From Hydrogenophaga sp. SL48 (lineage in GTDB: Bacteria; Pseudomonadota; Gammaproteobacteria; Burkholderiales; Burkholderiaceae_C): a stretch of DNA of 64,000 nucleotides. The stretch is from NCBI RefSeq assembly GCF_021729865.1, contig NZ_CP063400.1, positions 2,480,001 to 2,544,000 on the forward strand, in the 5' to 3' direction. Within the stretch, counting starts at the first letter, position 1. Each line of letters begins with the position of its first letter. The notes below the pieces were generated by a model. That model did no database searches. It was not told where the DNA came from and saw only the letters and a program-made list of their open reading frames with translations. Below are positions 47,841-57,014 of the stretch, piece after piece. The translations under genes were made by a program, and so were the position numbers.

Positions 47841-48116
47841 TCAGACCACCTCCCCGCGCAGCAGGAACTTGGCCATGGCGACCGAACCGACGAAACCGAA
47901 CAGCACCATCACCAGGGCGCCTTCGAAGTACATCTCGCTGTCGTACCGGATGGCCAGCACCAGCAAGACCAGCATGCCCACCACGTACACGAAATCCATC
48001 GCCAGCACGCGGTCCTGCGCGGAGGGGCCGATGAACAGGCGCATCACGCCGATGGCCATGGCGACGGCGTAAAGAACCAGGGTGGTGGTGATGGCGATCG
48101 ACAACATGGGACTCAT
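47841..48116 (-). CDS. mnhF: Monovalent cation/proton antiporter subunit F
   Basis: A 91-residue protein of three helices with the MnhF core RLFIGPSAQDRVLAMDFV and YFEGALVMVLFGFVGSVAMAK. The ATG at 48116 overlaps the mnhE stop as ATGA. It is a small membrane subunit of the Mrp antiporter. Confidence 0.92.
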   Translation of the reverse strand: MSPMLSIAITTTLVLYAVAMAIGVMRLFIGPSAQDRVLAMDFVYVVGMLVLLVLAIRYDSEMYFEGALVMVLFGFVGSVAMAKFLLRGEVV

Positions 48117-48601
48117 TCGAAAATCTCCTTCAGCGGTTGTTCGTAGTCGGACTTGAAGTGCGCGATGAAGGCCACCCCGTCGTCGAGATCGAACACATGG
48201 ATCAGCAGGGCGCTGCGGTCGGGCGCGAGCTCCGTCCAGACCGTGCCCGGGATGACGGCCGTGATCATCGCCAGCGCCGCCAGGCCGTGCACGTCGTGCA
48301 GATCCAGCGGCACGACCACGAACGTCCCGCGCGGCGGATGCGCCCCCGCGCGCACCACGCTGGCGGCCACCTGCAGCGCCGACCGCAGCACGTCGCGGCC
48401 GACGCGCAGGATCAGACGCAGCAGCACGCTCCAGCGCCGCAAGGGCCCCGGGCGCGGGCGCAGGGGCGCCATCAGCAGCGGCATCACCACCGCGACCACG
48501 ACGCCCAGCAGCACCTGGCCGACGCTGAAGCTGCGGGTCAGCAGCAGCCAGCCGCCGAACAGGCCCAGCGACAGCCAGGGCGATGGCAGCAGGCGCTTCA
48601 T
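48113..48601 (-). CDS. mnhE: Monovalent cation/proton antiporter subunit E
   Basis: A 162-residue subunit with two N-terminal helices (SLGLFGGWLLLTRSFSVGQVL) and a soluble C-terminal part containing MITAVIPGTVWTELAPD and the end region LIHVFDLDD, typical of MnhE. It overlaps mnhD and mnhF by four bases each, so synthesis is coupled. Confidence 0.92.
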   Translation of the reverse strand: MKRLLPSPWLSLGLFGGWLLLTRSFSVGQVLLGVVVAVVMPLLMAPLRPRPGPLRRWSVLLRLILRVGRDVLRSALQVAASVVRAGAHPPRGTFVVVPLDLHDVHGLAALAMITAVIPGTVWTELAPDRSALLIHVFDLDDGVAFIAHFKSDYEQPLKEIFE

Positions 48602-50241
48602 GGCGCACCTCCCGTCACGCGCGGCACCGGCTGCGCACCCATCACCGCGTCGATGTAGAGGGCGGGCGCGTGCAGCGCCTCGGCGGCGGCGCGGGTGTAG
48701 GTGAGCCCGGCTTCGGCCTGCAGCACCATCGCCAGCGACGCGGCCAGCAGACCCGCGATCGGCAAGGTCTCGATCACGCGCAGGCGCGGTGGCGGGCGGT
48801 CCTGCGTGGTCCAGAAGTGGCGCATGCCCACCCGCATCAGCGACATCGCGCCAAACAGCCCCGAGAGGATCAGCAGCACGAACAGCGTCCAGGCCGCCGG
48901 CGTTTGCAGGCCGAGCAGCGCAGTGAGCATGGCCAGCTTGGCCACAAACCCGGACAGTGGCGGCAATCCGGCCGTCACCAGCGCGCAGACCGTGAAGGTG
49001 AGACCGAGAAAGGCCAGCGCCGCCGGGATCGCGCGACCGATGAGCGCCTCTTCATCGTCGTCGAGGTTGGTGCCCGGTGGCGGCTCGGCGTCGAAGAAGG
49101 CCGGCAAGGCGTGGTTGCCGTCGTCGACCTGCTGAGGGCCGACCTCGACCTGGCGCGAGCGCTCCAGCAGTTCCACCAGCAGGAACATCGCGCAGCCCGC
49201 CAGCGTGGAACTGGCCAGGTAGAACAGCGCGCCGCCGCTGAGCATCGGGGCGTCGAAACCGATCGTCGCCACCAGCGTGCCCGACGAGGCGATGACGCTG
49301 TAGGCGGCCAGGCGCGCCAGTTGCTGCGAGGCCAGCATGCCGACGGCACCATAGGCCAGCGTGACCAGCCCGCCCCACACCAGGACGTCGCCGCCGAAGC
49401 CCGCCGAGGCGCCGGCATCTGCCGGAAAACACAGCGTCCACAGGCGCAGCACGGCGTACACGCCGACCTTCGTCAGGATGGCGAACACGGCCGCGGCCGG
49501 CGCACTGGCCGCGGCATACGCCGGTGGCAGCCAGAAGTTCAGCGGCCACAGCCCGGCCTTGGCGAGGAAGGCAATGGCCAGGATGGCCGCCCCGGCATGC
49601 AGCAGGCCGCGGTCGGCGGCCGGCACCGCCGGCAGCTTCTGTGCGATGTCGGCCATGTTCAGCGTGCCAGCCACGCCGTAGAGCACCGCCACGCCGATCA
49701 GGAACAGCAGCGAGGCGACCAGGTTGATGGCGATGTAGTGCAGCCCGGCGCGCACGCGCGAGCTGCCGCCGCCGTGCAGCAGCAGGCCGTAGCTGGCGGC
49801 CAGCAGCACCTCGAAGAAGACGAACAGGTTGAACAGGTCGGCCGTCAGGAAGGCACCGTACAGCCCCATCAGCTGCAGCTGGAACAGCACGTGGAAGTAC
49901 ACCCCGGCGTGTTGCCAGCGCGCCAGCGCGTACAGCAGCGAGGCCAGACCCACGCAACCCGTCAGCACCATCATCAGGGCCGACAGCCGGTCCGCGACCA
50001 GCACGATGCCGAAGGGCACGGACCAGTTGCCCGGCAGGTAGATGCCGAAGGCCGCCGGCGCACCGTGCCGGGCCACGCCCAGCAGCAAGCTCACGGCGAT
50101 CGCCAGCCCGAGGGTGGTGGACAGCACGTTGACCACCGCTTTCAGGCCGCGCCGGCCCTCGCCCAGCAGGAGCATCAGCGCCGCCGTGGCCAGCGGCAGC
50201 AGGATGGGCGTGACGAGCAGGTGGTTGAAGTCCACGGTCAC
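48598..50241 (-). CDS. mnhD: Monovalent cation/proton antiporter subunit D
   Basis: A 547-residue antiporter-type subunit related to NuoM/NuoN. The start is GTG at 50241, overlapping the mnhC stop as GTGA. Key membrane segments include FLTADLFNLFVFFEVLLAAS with the conserved Glu, AIAFLAKAGLWPLNFWLPPA with the Lys and GVYAVLRLWTL. It forms part of the proton/cation path. An acidic loop (GTNLDDDEEALIG) separates late helices. Confidence 0.93.
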   Translation of the reverse strand: MTVDFNHLLVTPILLPLATAALMLLLGEGRRGLKAVVNVLSTTLGLAIAVSLLLGVARHGAPAAFGIYLPGNWSVPFGIVLVADRLSALMMVLTGCVGLASLLYALARWQHAGVYFHVLFQLQLMGLYGAFLTADLFNLFVFFEVLLAASYGLLLHGGGSSRVRAGLHYIAINLVASLLFLIGVAVLYGVAGTLNMADIAQKLPAVPAADRGLLHAGAAILAIAFLAKAGLWPLNFWLPPAYAAASAPAAAVFAILTKVGVYAVLRLWTLCFPADAGASAGFGGDVLVWGGLVTLAYGAVGMLASQQLARLAAYSVIASSGTLVATIGFDAPMLSGGALFYLASSTLAGCAMFLLVELLERSRQVEVGPQQVDDGNHALPAFFDAEPPPGTNLDDDEEALIGRAIPAALAFLGLTFTVCALVTAGLPPLSGFVAKLAMLTALLGLQTPAAWTLFVLLILSGLFGAMSLMRVGMRHFWTTQDRPPPRLRVIETLPIAGLLAASLAMVLQAEAGLTYTRAAAEALHAPALYIDAVMGAQPVPRVTGGAP

Positions 50242-50582
50242 AGGCGCTCCTCCTGGCCGTCCACATGGTCGCCACCGGACAGGCCGCGCAACGCGAGCAG
50301 CACGACGAGGAACAGCGCCGTCGTGGCGAAACCGATGACGATGGCCGTCAGCACCAGCGACTGCGGCAGCGGGTCGCTGTAGTTGACGAGGTCGGCCACC
50401 ACACCGGACCTGACGATGGGTTCGCGGTCGACGGCCAGGCTGCCGACACTGAAGATGAACAGGTTGACCGCATAGGACAGCAGCGTCAGGCCGATCAGCA
50501 CCTGGAAGGTCCGGGGTCGCAAGATCAACCACACGCCCGCACTGGCCATCACGCCGATCGCGATCGAAATCACGGCTTCCAT
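50238..50582 (-). CDS. mnhC: Monovalent cation/proton antiporter subunit C
   Basis: A 114-residue NuoK-like subunit with three helices: VLIGLTLLSYAVNLFIFSVG and DPLPQSLVLTAIVIGFATTALFL match MnhC. Its ATG at 50582 overlaps the end of mnhA by 13 bases and its stop overlaps the mnhD start. Confidence 0.93.
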   Translation of the reverse strand: MEAVISIAIGVMASAGVWLILRPRTFQVLIGLTLLSYAVNLFIFSVGSLAVDREPIVRSGVVADLVNYSDPLPQSLVLTAIVIGFATTALFLVVLLALRGLSGGDHVDGQEERL

Positions 50583-53491
50583 CCGGTGTCCTTTCTTTCA
50601 TCCAAGGCCATGCCCTTGCGGCGGCGCGCGCGCAGGGACTGGTGGGCGATGGCGGTCAGCAGCAGCAGGGTCGAACCCACGACGACCGCGAACACGCCGA
50701 GGTCGAACAGGGCCGCCGTGGGCAGGTGCACCTCGCCGACCAGCGGCCAGCTCACGTGCGCGGTGTGGGTGGTCAGGAAGGGGTGCCCGAGCGCCAGGGA
50801 GCCCAGCCCGGTGACCAGCGCGATCAGCAGGCCGGCAGCGATCCAGCGCGTGGGCAGCAGGTGCATCCGCGCCTCGACCCAGCGCGTGCCGCTGACCATG
50901 TATTGCGCGATGAAGGCGATCGCCACCACCAGGCCGGCGACGAATCCGCCGCCGGGTTCGTTGTGGCCGCGCATGAACAGGTGGAAGGCGAACAGCCCGG
51001 CCACCGGCAGCAGCAGCCGCACCAGCACCGCCGGCACCTCCAGGTAAGGCGGCAGGTGATGGTCGCCGTCCCCGTCGCGATCGATCAGGTCGATGCCCGC
51101 GGCGTCCACGTGCACCTGTTGCTGCTCGGTCGGCTCGACCGTCTCGCGCGCCGGGCGGAAGCGCCGTAGCAGCGCGAAAACCGTCAGGCCGACGATGCCC
51201 AGCACGGTGATCTCGCCCAGCGTGTCGAAGGCCCGGAAGTCGACCAGCATCACGTTGACCACGTTCGTGCCCCCGCCTTCGGGCAGCGCCTTCTCGATGA
51301 AGAAGGGCGAGATCGACTGCGGCGCCTGGCGTGTCAGCAGCGCATACGACAGCGCCGACAGGCCGACGCCGATCAGCACCGCGAGCACCAGATCGCGGCG
51401 ACGGCGCCACCAGGCGCGCGAGGCCGTGCGCGGGTCGTCCACCTCCCGTCGCTTGGGCAGCCAGCGCAGGCCGAGCAGGAACAGCACGAGCGTGACGACC
51501 TCGACGGCCAGCTGCGTGAGCGCGAGGTCCGGCGCGGAGAACCACGCAAACGTGATGCACATCGCGAGGCCGACGACGCTGAGCATGGTCAGCGCGGCCA
51601 GCCGGTGGAATTTGGCCTGGTTGGCCGCACCGATCGCGCATGCACCCGCGATCAGCCACAGCAGCACGAACTCGGGGGTGGCCGGCACGCGCGCGCGGTC
51701 ACCCCAGGTCAGCGGCACGATCAGCGCCGAGCCCAGACCGGCGAGGCCGGCGATCAGCAACATGGCAAACAGTTGCGGCTGCAGATGGCGGGTGCCGAGC
51801 CAGCGGGTCAGGTGCCTTGCCGCATCCGAGGCGCGGGCCAGCCCGTTCTCGAACAGGCGTTTGCCGTCCAGCCGCTGCAGCAACGGTGCCCCGCGCTGGC
51901 GGCGCTGCCGGAAGCGGCTGGCGAACCGCAGGTACACGAGCAGACCGCCGACGGTGGCCACCAGGCTCATCAGCAGCGGGGTGTTGAAGCCGTGCCAGAC
52001 CGCGAGGCTGTAGGCGGGCAGCGTGCCGCCGACCACCGGTTGGGCGGCCAGTGCCAGCACCGGGCCGATGGACCAGGCCGGCAGCGTGCCGACGACCACG
52101 CAGGCCAGCACGAGCAACTCCACCGGCACGCGCATCCAGTGCGCCGGCTCGTGCGGCTTGCGCGGCAGGTCGCGCGGTGCCGGGCCGAAAAACACGCCGT
52201 GTGCGAAGCGCAGCGAATACACCACCGCGAACACACCGGCCAGGGTGGCCAGTGCCGGCAGGCCGTGCTCGATGAGCGGGCTGGCGCTCACGAACACGGT
52301 TTCGGCAAAGAACATTTCCTTGGACAGGAAACCGTTGAGCAGCGGCACGCCGGCCATGGCCGCACAGGCCACGATGGCCAGCGTGCCGGTGACGGGCATG
52401 CTGCGCGACAGACCCTGGAGACGGCGCATGTCGCGCGTGCCGCTCTCGTGGTCGATGATGCCCACCGACATGAACAGCGAAGCCTTGAAGGTCGCGTGGT
52501 TCATCATGTGGAACACCGCGGCCACCGCGGCCAGCGGGCTGTTCAGCCCCAGCAGCAGCGTGATCAGGCCCAGGTGGCTGATCGTCGAGTACGCCAGCAG
52601 GCCCTTCAGGTCGTTCTGGAACATGGCCACGTAGCTGCCCAGCAGCAGCGTGACCAGGCCCGCGCCGCCCACGATCCAGAACCATTCGTCGGTGCCGGAG
52701 AGCACGGGCCACAAGCGTGCCAGCAGGAACACGCCGGCCTTGACCATCGTGGCCGAGTGCAGGTAGGCCGACACCGGTGTGGGCGCGGCCATCGCGTGCG
52801 GCAGCCAGAAGTGGAACGGGAACTGCGCGCTCTTGGTCAGCGCGCCCAGCAGCACCAGACCAAGCGCCATCGGGTACAGCGGATGGGCACGCACGAGGTC
52901 GCCGGCCTGCAGCACCACGTCGAGCTCGTGGCTGCCCACGATGTGCCCCAGCACCAGCACACCGGCCAGCAACGCCAGCCCGCCCGTGGCGGTGACGGTG
53001 AAGGCCATGCGGGCACCGCGGCGGGCGTCCTTGCGGTGGGTCCAGTAGCCGATCAGCAGGAACGAGAACACACTGGTCAGCTCCCAGAACACGACCAGCT
53101 GCACCAGGTTGCCCGAGACGACGACGCCGAGCATGGCGCCCATGAAGCCCAGCAGCAGCGAATAGAAACGCGCGGCCGGGTCGTCGCTCGACAGGTAGTA
53201 GCGCGCGTAGACAATGACCAGCAGGCCCATGCCGCTGACCAGCATCGCGAACATCCACGCGAAGCCGTCCAGGCGGACGACGACATCGATGCCCAGGCTG
53301 GGGAGCCAGGTCAGGCGCTCCGACACCACGGTGCCGGCGCTCACGTCCGGGTACAGCCAGGCCACCTGCACGGAAATCACCAGAGCGACGGCCGCGGCCC
53401 AGAGCGATCCGATGTTGCGCGCACTGGTGGGCAACAGCGCAGCGACAAGGCTTCCGATGAAAGGCAGGGACAGCAGCAGGAGCAGTGACAT
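50570..53491 (-). CDS. mnhA: Fused monovalent cation/proton antiporter subunit A/B
   Basis: A 973-residue protein joining MnhA (NuoL-like, residues to about 800) with an MnhB domain at the C-terminus. NuoL-type signals are VFWELTSVFSFLLIGYW, ALTKSAQFPFHFWLPHAM and KASLFMSVGIIDHESGTRD; the B part includes RGHNEPGGGFVAGLVVAIAF. Fused AB is the form seen in group 2 Mrp operons such as pha of rhizobia and Pseudomonas. It leads the A-C-D-E-F-G operon, which exports Na+ or K+ against protons and supports pH and salt tolerance. Confidence 0.95.
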   Translation of the reverse strand: MSLLLLLSLPFIGSLVAALLPTSARNIGSLWAAAVALVISVQVAWLYPDVSAGTVVSERLTWLPSLGIDVVVRLDGFAWMFAMLVSGMGLLVIVYARYYLSSDDPAARFYSLLLGFMGAMLGVVVSGNLVQLVVFWELTSVFSFLLIGYWTHRKDARRGARMAFTVTATGGLALLAGVLVLGHIVGSHELDVVLQAGDLVRAHPLYPMALGLVLLGALTKSAQFPFHFWLPHAMAAPTPVSAYLHSATMVKAGVFLLARLWPVLSGTDEWFWIVGGAGLVTLLLGSYVAMFQNDLKGLLAYSTISHLGLITLLLGLNSPLAAVAAVFHMMNHATFKASLFMSVGIIDHESGTRDMRRLQGLSRSMPVTGTLAIVACAAMAGVPLLNGFLSKEMFFAETVFVSASPLIEHGLPALATLAGVFAVVYSLRFAHGVFFGPAPRDLPRKPHEPAHWMRVPVELLVLACVVVGTLPAWSIGPVLALAAQPVVGGTLPAYSLAVWHGFNTPLLMSLVATVGGLLVYLRFASRFRQRRQRGAPLLQRLDGKRLFENGLARASDAARHLTRWLGTRHLQPQLFAMLLIAGLAGLGSALIVPLTWGDRARVPATPEFVLLWLIAGACAIGAANQAKFHRLAALTMLSVVGLAMCITFAWFSAPDLALTQLAVEVVTLVLFLLGLRWLPKRREVDDPRTASRAWWRRRRDLVLAVLIGVGLSALSYALLTRQAPQSISPFFIEKALPEGGGTNVVNVMLVDFRAFDTLGEITVLGIVGLTVFALLRRFRPARETVEPTEQQQVHVDAAGIDLIDRDGDGDHHLPPYLEVPAVLVRLLLPVAGLFAFHLFMRGHNEPGGGFVAGLVVAIAFIAQYMVSGTRWVEARMHLLPTRWIAAGLLIALVTGLGSLALGHPFLTTHTAHVSWPLVGEVHLPTAALFDLGVFAVVVGSTLLLLTAIAHQSLRARRRKGMALDERKDTGWKP

Positions 53492-53512
53492 GGCGGGGAG
53501 TCTACTTTCGGA

Positions 53513-53737
53513 TCACGCGCAAGCGCGCGTGGGCGGACCAGCCCGGCGCATCTGCCCTTCGTGGGGCCTTTCGACGGCGTGCATCAGGACCAGCGAGGCC
53601 TGGGGCGCGATCGGTTGCGCCAGGTCGATGGCGTGGCGACGGCCCTCCCCGCACCACGGGTTCCGGTCACCAGCAGACCCGCATCGCGAAGGCGCGGAAA
53701 AACCGGTCGCGACGAGGATGGTGGACAGAGGACTCAT
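53513..53737 (-). pseudogene. Universal stress protein remnant
   Basis: A 74-codon frame whose start (MSPLSTILVATGFSAPSR) matches the first strand and nucleotide loop of UspA proteins, with the usual Asp of VATDFS changed to Gly. The later part AIDLAQPIAPQASLVLMHAVE resembles the second Usp strand, but the sequence between them does not fit and the C-terminal half is absent. It probably results from internal deletion or frameshift. It lies 21 bases before mnhA on the same strand. Confidence 0.55.
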
Positions 53738-53877
53738 GAAGCGGCCGCCAGGCGAGTCTGTGCACCGTGGCGGCCAACATGTTCTATCTGCCCCTTCCGG
53801 TGACGCAGGGCTCGCTCTTTGGGGGCGGCCGGCGACAACGGGTCGAAGGACGGCGGCTCACCCTGTGCGTGACACCG

Positions 53878-54546
53878 TCACCGGCGTCCATCGGGTATCG
53901 ACAGCGTTCTCGCCACCGAACCATCCACCCCCACCAGGTCCAAGCTCAAGCCATGCGCCGGCCCCTCGCCTGGCTGCAGCGTGAGTCCCGACGCGGCGGC
54001 CAGCGACACCAGCGCGGCGCAGGGCGCCACGCCCGCCGCCAGCCGCAGCACCACCTCCCGGACCTCGCCCCACCCCGCGTCCCGCTGCAGGCGCCCCCGG
54101 CGCTCCGCAGGCCAGTCGCGCGGCGCCTCCCGGCCCGGCGAGACGAAGAGCATGGGTTGCATCGGGTCGTCGCTGCCGATGGCGACCGGGATGCTCATGC
54201 CAGGCGGCAGGTAGGGCGGCCGGTAGTCCCAGACGGGCACGCCCGCGCCCGCCAGATCGCCGCGGACCGCGATGCCGAACGGGCAGGTGCCCAGCGTGCG
54301 CCACTGGCTGCGCTCCCACAGGCGGGTGCGCGCGATGGGCGCGCTGCGGGCTTCGGCTTCGCTGGTGAGCCAGAGCAGCTCAAGGTAGAGGTTGTCGAAG
54401 GCAAAACACACGTTGGCGGTGCCCTGCCCCGGGTGCGCGCGGCGGTAGGTTTCCACGAGGCCGAGGCGCCGCAGGGCGTCGATCTCGGGCCCGTCGGGCT
54501 CGATGAACACGAAGAGGTGATCGATCTCCAGGCGGTGTGTGGTCAC
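53878..54546 (-). CDS. VOC-family (glyoxalase-like) protein
   Basis: A 222-residue protein from the GTG at 54546, which overlaps the upstream stop as GTGA. It opens LEIDHLFVFIEPDGPEIDAL and has NVCFAFDNLYLELLWL, patterns of the vicinal oxygen chelate fold (glyoxalase_3 or related PF13468-like proteins). The metal-ligand set cannot be confirmed by eye. It may be a dioxygenase- or isomerase-like enzyme. It is coupled to the nucleotidyltransferase gene. Confidence 0.75.
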   Translation of the reverse strand: MTTHRLEIDHLFVFIEPDGPEIDALRRLGLVETYRRAHPGQGTANVCFAFDNLYLELLWLTSEAEARSAPIARTRLWERSQWRTLGTCPFGIAVRGDLAGAGVPVWDYRPPYLPPGMSIPVAIGSDDPMQPMLFVSPGREAPRDWPAERRGRLQRDAGWGEVREVVLRLAAGVAPCAALVSLAAASGLTLQPGEGPAHGLSLDLVGVDGSVARTLSIPDGRR

Positions 54547-55157
54547 GGGCAGCCTTCTCCTTCCGCCGGCGCGATGCTCAGCCAGGGCCAGCGTTGCTGG
54601 TAGCTGCGCGCCTTGTCGCGGAACATGGCGGGCTGGGCCAAGCGCGGGTTCATGCGCAGCACGCCGCGCTGCAGTTCGTCCAGCCCGTGGGGCGCGTACA
54701 GCGCGCGGGTGCGCACGTCGATGCCCACGCAGGTGCAGGCCACGAGGTAGCGGTCGATGCCGTCGGTGGTGCGGGTGAGCTGGGGGTAGTCGGCCTGAAA
54801 GCGGTCGCGGTACCAGAGGTGGACCCGCGCCTGGTTCTTCACCTCGACCTTCACGCCCAGGTCGGCGGTGAGCGCCTGCACGGCCTGGATCACCCGGTCC
54901 TCGGCTTCCCACGAGAGGTCGTCGCCGTCGAAGTAAAAAACATCGTGGTCGTTCACGCTCCAGCCGGGCGCCCTGCCCGCCTGCCGGTTCCACACGGCCT
55001 GAAACAGGCAGCCGGCGGTCAGGCGGCACTGCGGCAGGCCCAGGCCGCCCAGCCGCTGAAGCAGCTCGGCGTTGACCGGGTTGGTCAGTGCCAGGGCGAC
55101 GAAGGACGCTTCGTTCAGCCTCTCGACCGGGTGCGCGGCGGGGTGGTCTGGGTGCAT
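54543..55157 (-). CDS. Nucleotidyltransferase-like protein (NTP_transf_6 type)
   Basis: A 204-residue protein from the ATG at 55157. CRLTAGCLFQAVWN followed by WSVNDHDVFYFDGDDLSWEAED resembles the acidic nucleotidyltransferase core of PF06042 proteins (YiiD/YaeB-like group of unknown role), and VEVKNQARVHLWYRDRF holds another conserved region. The reaction it performs is not known. Its stop overlaps the VOC gene start, and it lies 38 bases after the metallophosphoesterase gene. Confidence 0.8.
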   Translation of the reverse strand: MHPDHPAAHPVERLNEASFVALALTNPVNAELLQRLGGLGLPQCRLTAGCLFQAVWNRQAGRAPGWSVNDHDVFYFDGDDLSWEAEDRVIQAVQALTADLGVKVEVKNQARVHLWYRDRFQADYPQLTRTTDGIDRYLVACTCVGIDVRTRALYAPHGLDELQRGVLRMNPRLAQPAMFRDKARSYQQRWPWLSIAPAEGEGCP

Positions 55158-55195
55158 CGGTCGGGCGGCAGACAGGGTGGACAGGGGCGGCGCTT

Positions 55196-55987
55196 TCACG
55201 CGCGCGCGGGGCGGACTTCGGTGGTGGCGGACCGCACAAACCGCCCCTGCGCCGCCGCGTGGTCCCAGCGCTCGATGAGGCAGCCCCCGGCAGCCGGGTC
55301 CCAGCGCAGCAGGTTCACCGACTGGGGCACCCCCGGGCGCACCCGCGAGGACACGGCCGTGCCCGCCTGCACGGCCCACAGGGGCCGCGCCAGGCCCTCG
55401 ATCGGCGCGATGTACGGCAGGTGGATGTGGCCACCCAGCACCAGGTCGGCCCCGGCGCTGGCCCAGCGCTGCAGCGCCTCGCGGTGGCCCCGCAGCCGGT
55501 GCACGGCGTCTTCGGCGCGCACCACCGCCACCGGCTGGTGCACCACCACCACGCGCAGCTGCTCGGCGCCCGCGCCCTCCAGCTCGCGGGCCACGCGCTC
55601 AATCTGCGGGAGCGACACTTCGCCGTGTTTGTGGCGCCAGGCGCGGGTGGTGTTGACGCCCACCACCAGCAGCCCGGCCGAGCGGTGCACCGGTTCGAGC
55701 TCGGCGCCGAAGGCGGCGGCGTAGCGGGCATGGGGCGCGCTCATCCGGGCCCAGAGATCGAACAGCGGAATGTCGTGGTTGCCCGGGATGGCCAGCACCG
55801 GCGCGCCCAGCCGGTCCACGAAGGCGCGGGCGGCACTGAACTGCACCGCCCGCGCGCGCTGGGTGATGTCGCCCGACAGCACCACCAGCGCGGGGCGCTG
55901 CTCCGCCGCCAGCTGCACCAGCGCTTCGACCACGGCCGGGACCTCGGTGCCGAAGTGCGTGTCCGAGATGTGCAGGACCACGCTCAC
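55196..55987 (-). CDS. Calcineurin-like metallophosphoesterase
   Basis: A 263-residue phosphoesterase from the GTG at 55987. All metal motifs are present: ISDTHFG (DxH), LSGDITQ (GD), IPGNHD (GNHD), VVVHQP (H) and GGHIHLPY (GHxH). It is near the CpdA/Icc-type and lipid phosphodiesterase groups. Its GTG overlaps the stop of the diacylglycerol-kinase-like gene as GTGA, suggesting a shared lipid or nucleotide role. The substrate is unknown. Confidence 0.88.
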   Translation of the reverse strand: MSVVLHISDTHFGTEVPAVVEALVQLAAEQRPALVVLSGDITQRARAVQFSAARAFVDRLGAPVLAIPGNHDIPLFDLWARMSAPHARYAAAFGAELEPVHRSAGLLVVGVNTTRAWRHKHGEVSLPQIERVARELEGAGAEQLRVVVVHQPVAVVRAEDAVHRLRGHREALQRWASAGADLVLGGHIHLPYIAPIEGLARPLWAVQAGTAVSSRVRPGVPQSVNLLRWDPAAGGCLIERWDHAAAQGRFVRSATTEVRPARA

Positions 55988-56997
55988 CGGATCGTCTCCT
56001 GAACTTGGGATTGACCCACGGGGATCGCGGTGTCAGCGGGCCCCGGTTTCATGAGGTACAGCGGCTGCTCCAGCACCCGGAAATCGAGCGGTGCCTGCAT
56101 GCGCGTGACCTCGCCGTCAAAGGCCACCTTCACCCCCCGACGGCGGCCGGTGAAACCGGGGCGCACCACCAGGTGCCGGAAGTCGAAACGCTCCACACTC
56201 TCGGCCTCTCCGAGGTTGCCCATGGCGCCGTGCAGCATGAGGCGCAGCATCGCCAGCGTGCCAATGGGCTTGAGCATCACGGCGGTGATGCGCTCGCCGA
56301 GTGCCGCTTCGGGCGCGGCGCTGTGCGCCGCTGATGGCGGGGCCACACCGAGCTGCTCCAGCTGCAGCCGGTTGTTGCCGACGAACAGGGTCAGCGCGCG
56401 CACGTCGCGCACCCCACTGCTGCGCTCGATGTGCAGATTCAGTTGCCGCTGCGCGCGCAGCAGCGTGACGGCCCCCGCCCACAGCGCGACCCAGCGGCTG
56501 CGACCGAAGCGGGCCTTGAAGGCCTCGCGGTCTTCGAGCAGATCGGGGTACAGCCCCAGGCTGGCGTTGACCAGGAACACGCGGTGATTGATGGCCGCCA
56601 CCCGCACCGGCACGGGCTCGGCGGCCAGCAACACCGCCACGGACTCGGCCGGCTCGGCGGGAATGCCGTGCGTCCGCGCAAAGTAGTTGAAGGTGCCTTG
56701 TGGCACCACGCCCATCGCGCAGCCCACCGCGTGGGCGGCCTGGGCCACGGTGTTGATCGTGCCGTCGCCACCAACGGCCACCACGGCGGTGCGTGTGCGG
56801 AGCGCTGTGTCGGCGGCTTCGCGCGCCACACCGGCCAGTGCGCCGGGCTCGCAGAAGTGCAGCACGCCCGGGCGCCCGGCCGCGTCCAGCGCGGCCTGAA
56901 GGGTGTCTCGACGGGCGTCTGCGCCGCTGCTGCCCGCGGCCCCGTTGATCACGAACTGGAGCGGCGAACCGGGGTCGATGGCCGGGAGTGCGTGCAT
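55984..56997 (-). CDS. Diacylglycerol kinase-like lipid kinase
   Basis: A 337-residue protein of the DagK/YegS/LCB5 family from the ATG at 56997. The N-terminus FVINGAAGSSG, nucleotide motif AVGGDGTINTVAQAA and GVVPQGTFNYFART are diagnostic. The C-terminal beta domain ends with FDGEVTRMQAPLDFRVL. It likely phosphorylates a lipid such as diacylglycerol or undecaprenol-type substrate at the inner membrane. Its stop overlaps the phosphoesterase start. Confidence 0.88.
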   Translation of the reverse strand: MHALPAIDPGSPLQFVINGAAGSSGADARRDTLQAALDAAGRPGVLHFCEPGALAGVAREAADTALRTRTAVVAVGGDGTINTVAQAAHAVGCAMGVVPQGTFNYFARTHGIPAEPAESVAVLLAAEPVPVRVAAINHRVFLVNASLGLYPDLLEDREAFKARFGRSRWVALWAGAVTLLRAQRQLNLHIERSSGVRDVRALTLFVGNNRLQLEQLGVAPPSAAHSAAPEAALGERITAVMLKPIGTLAMLRLMLHGAMGNLGEAESVERFDFRHLVVRPGFTGRRRGVKVAFDGEVTRMQAPLDFRVLEQPLYLMKPGPADTAIPVGQSQVQETIR

Positions 56998-57014
56998 GGT
57001 GCGTTGCTCGGTGG

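Noticed and set aside
51605..53488. 627-codon plus-strand frame opposite mnhA
   Set aside because: Low-complexity Gln/His/Arg-rich antisense frame; mnhA on the other strand is unambiguous.
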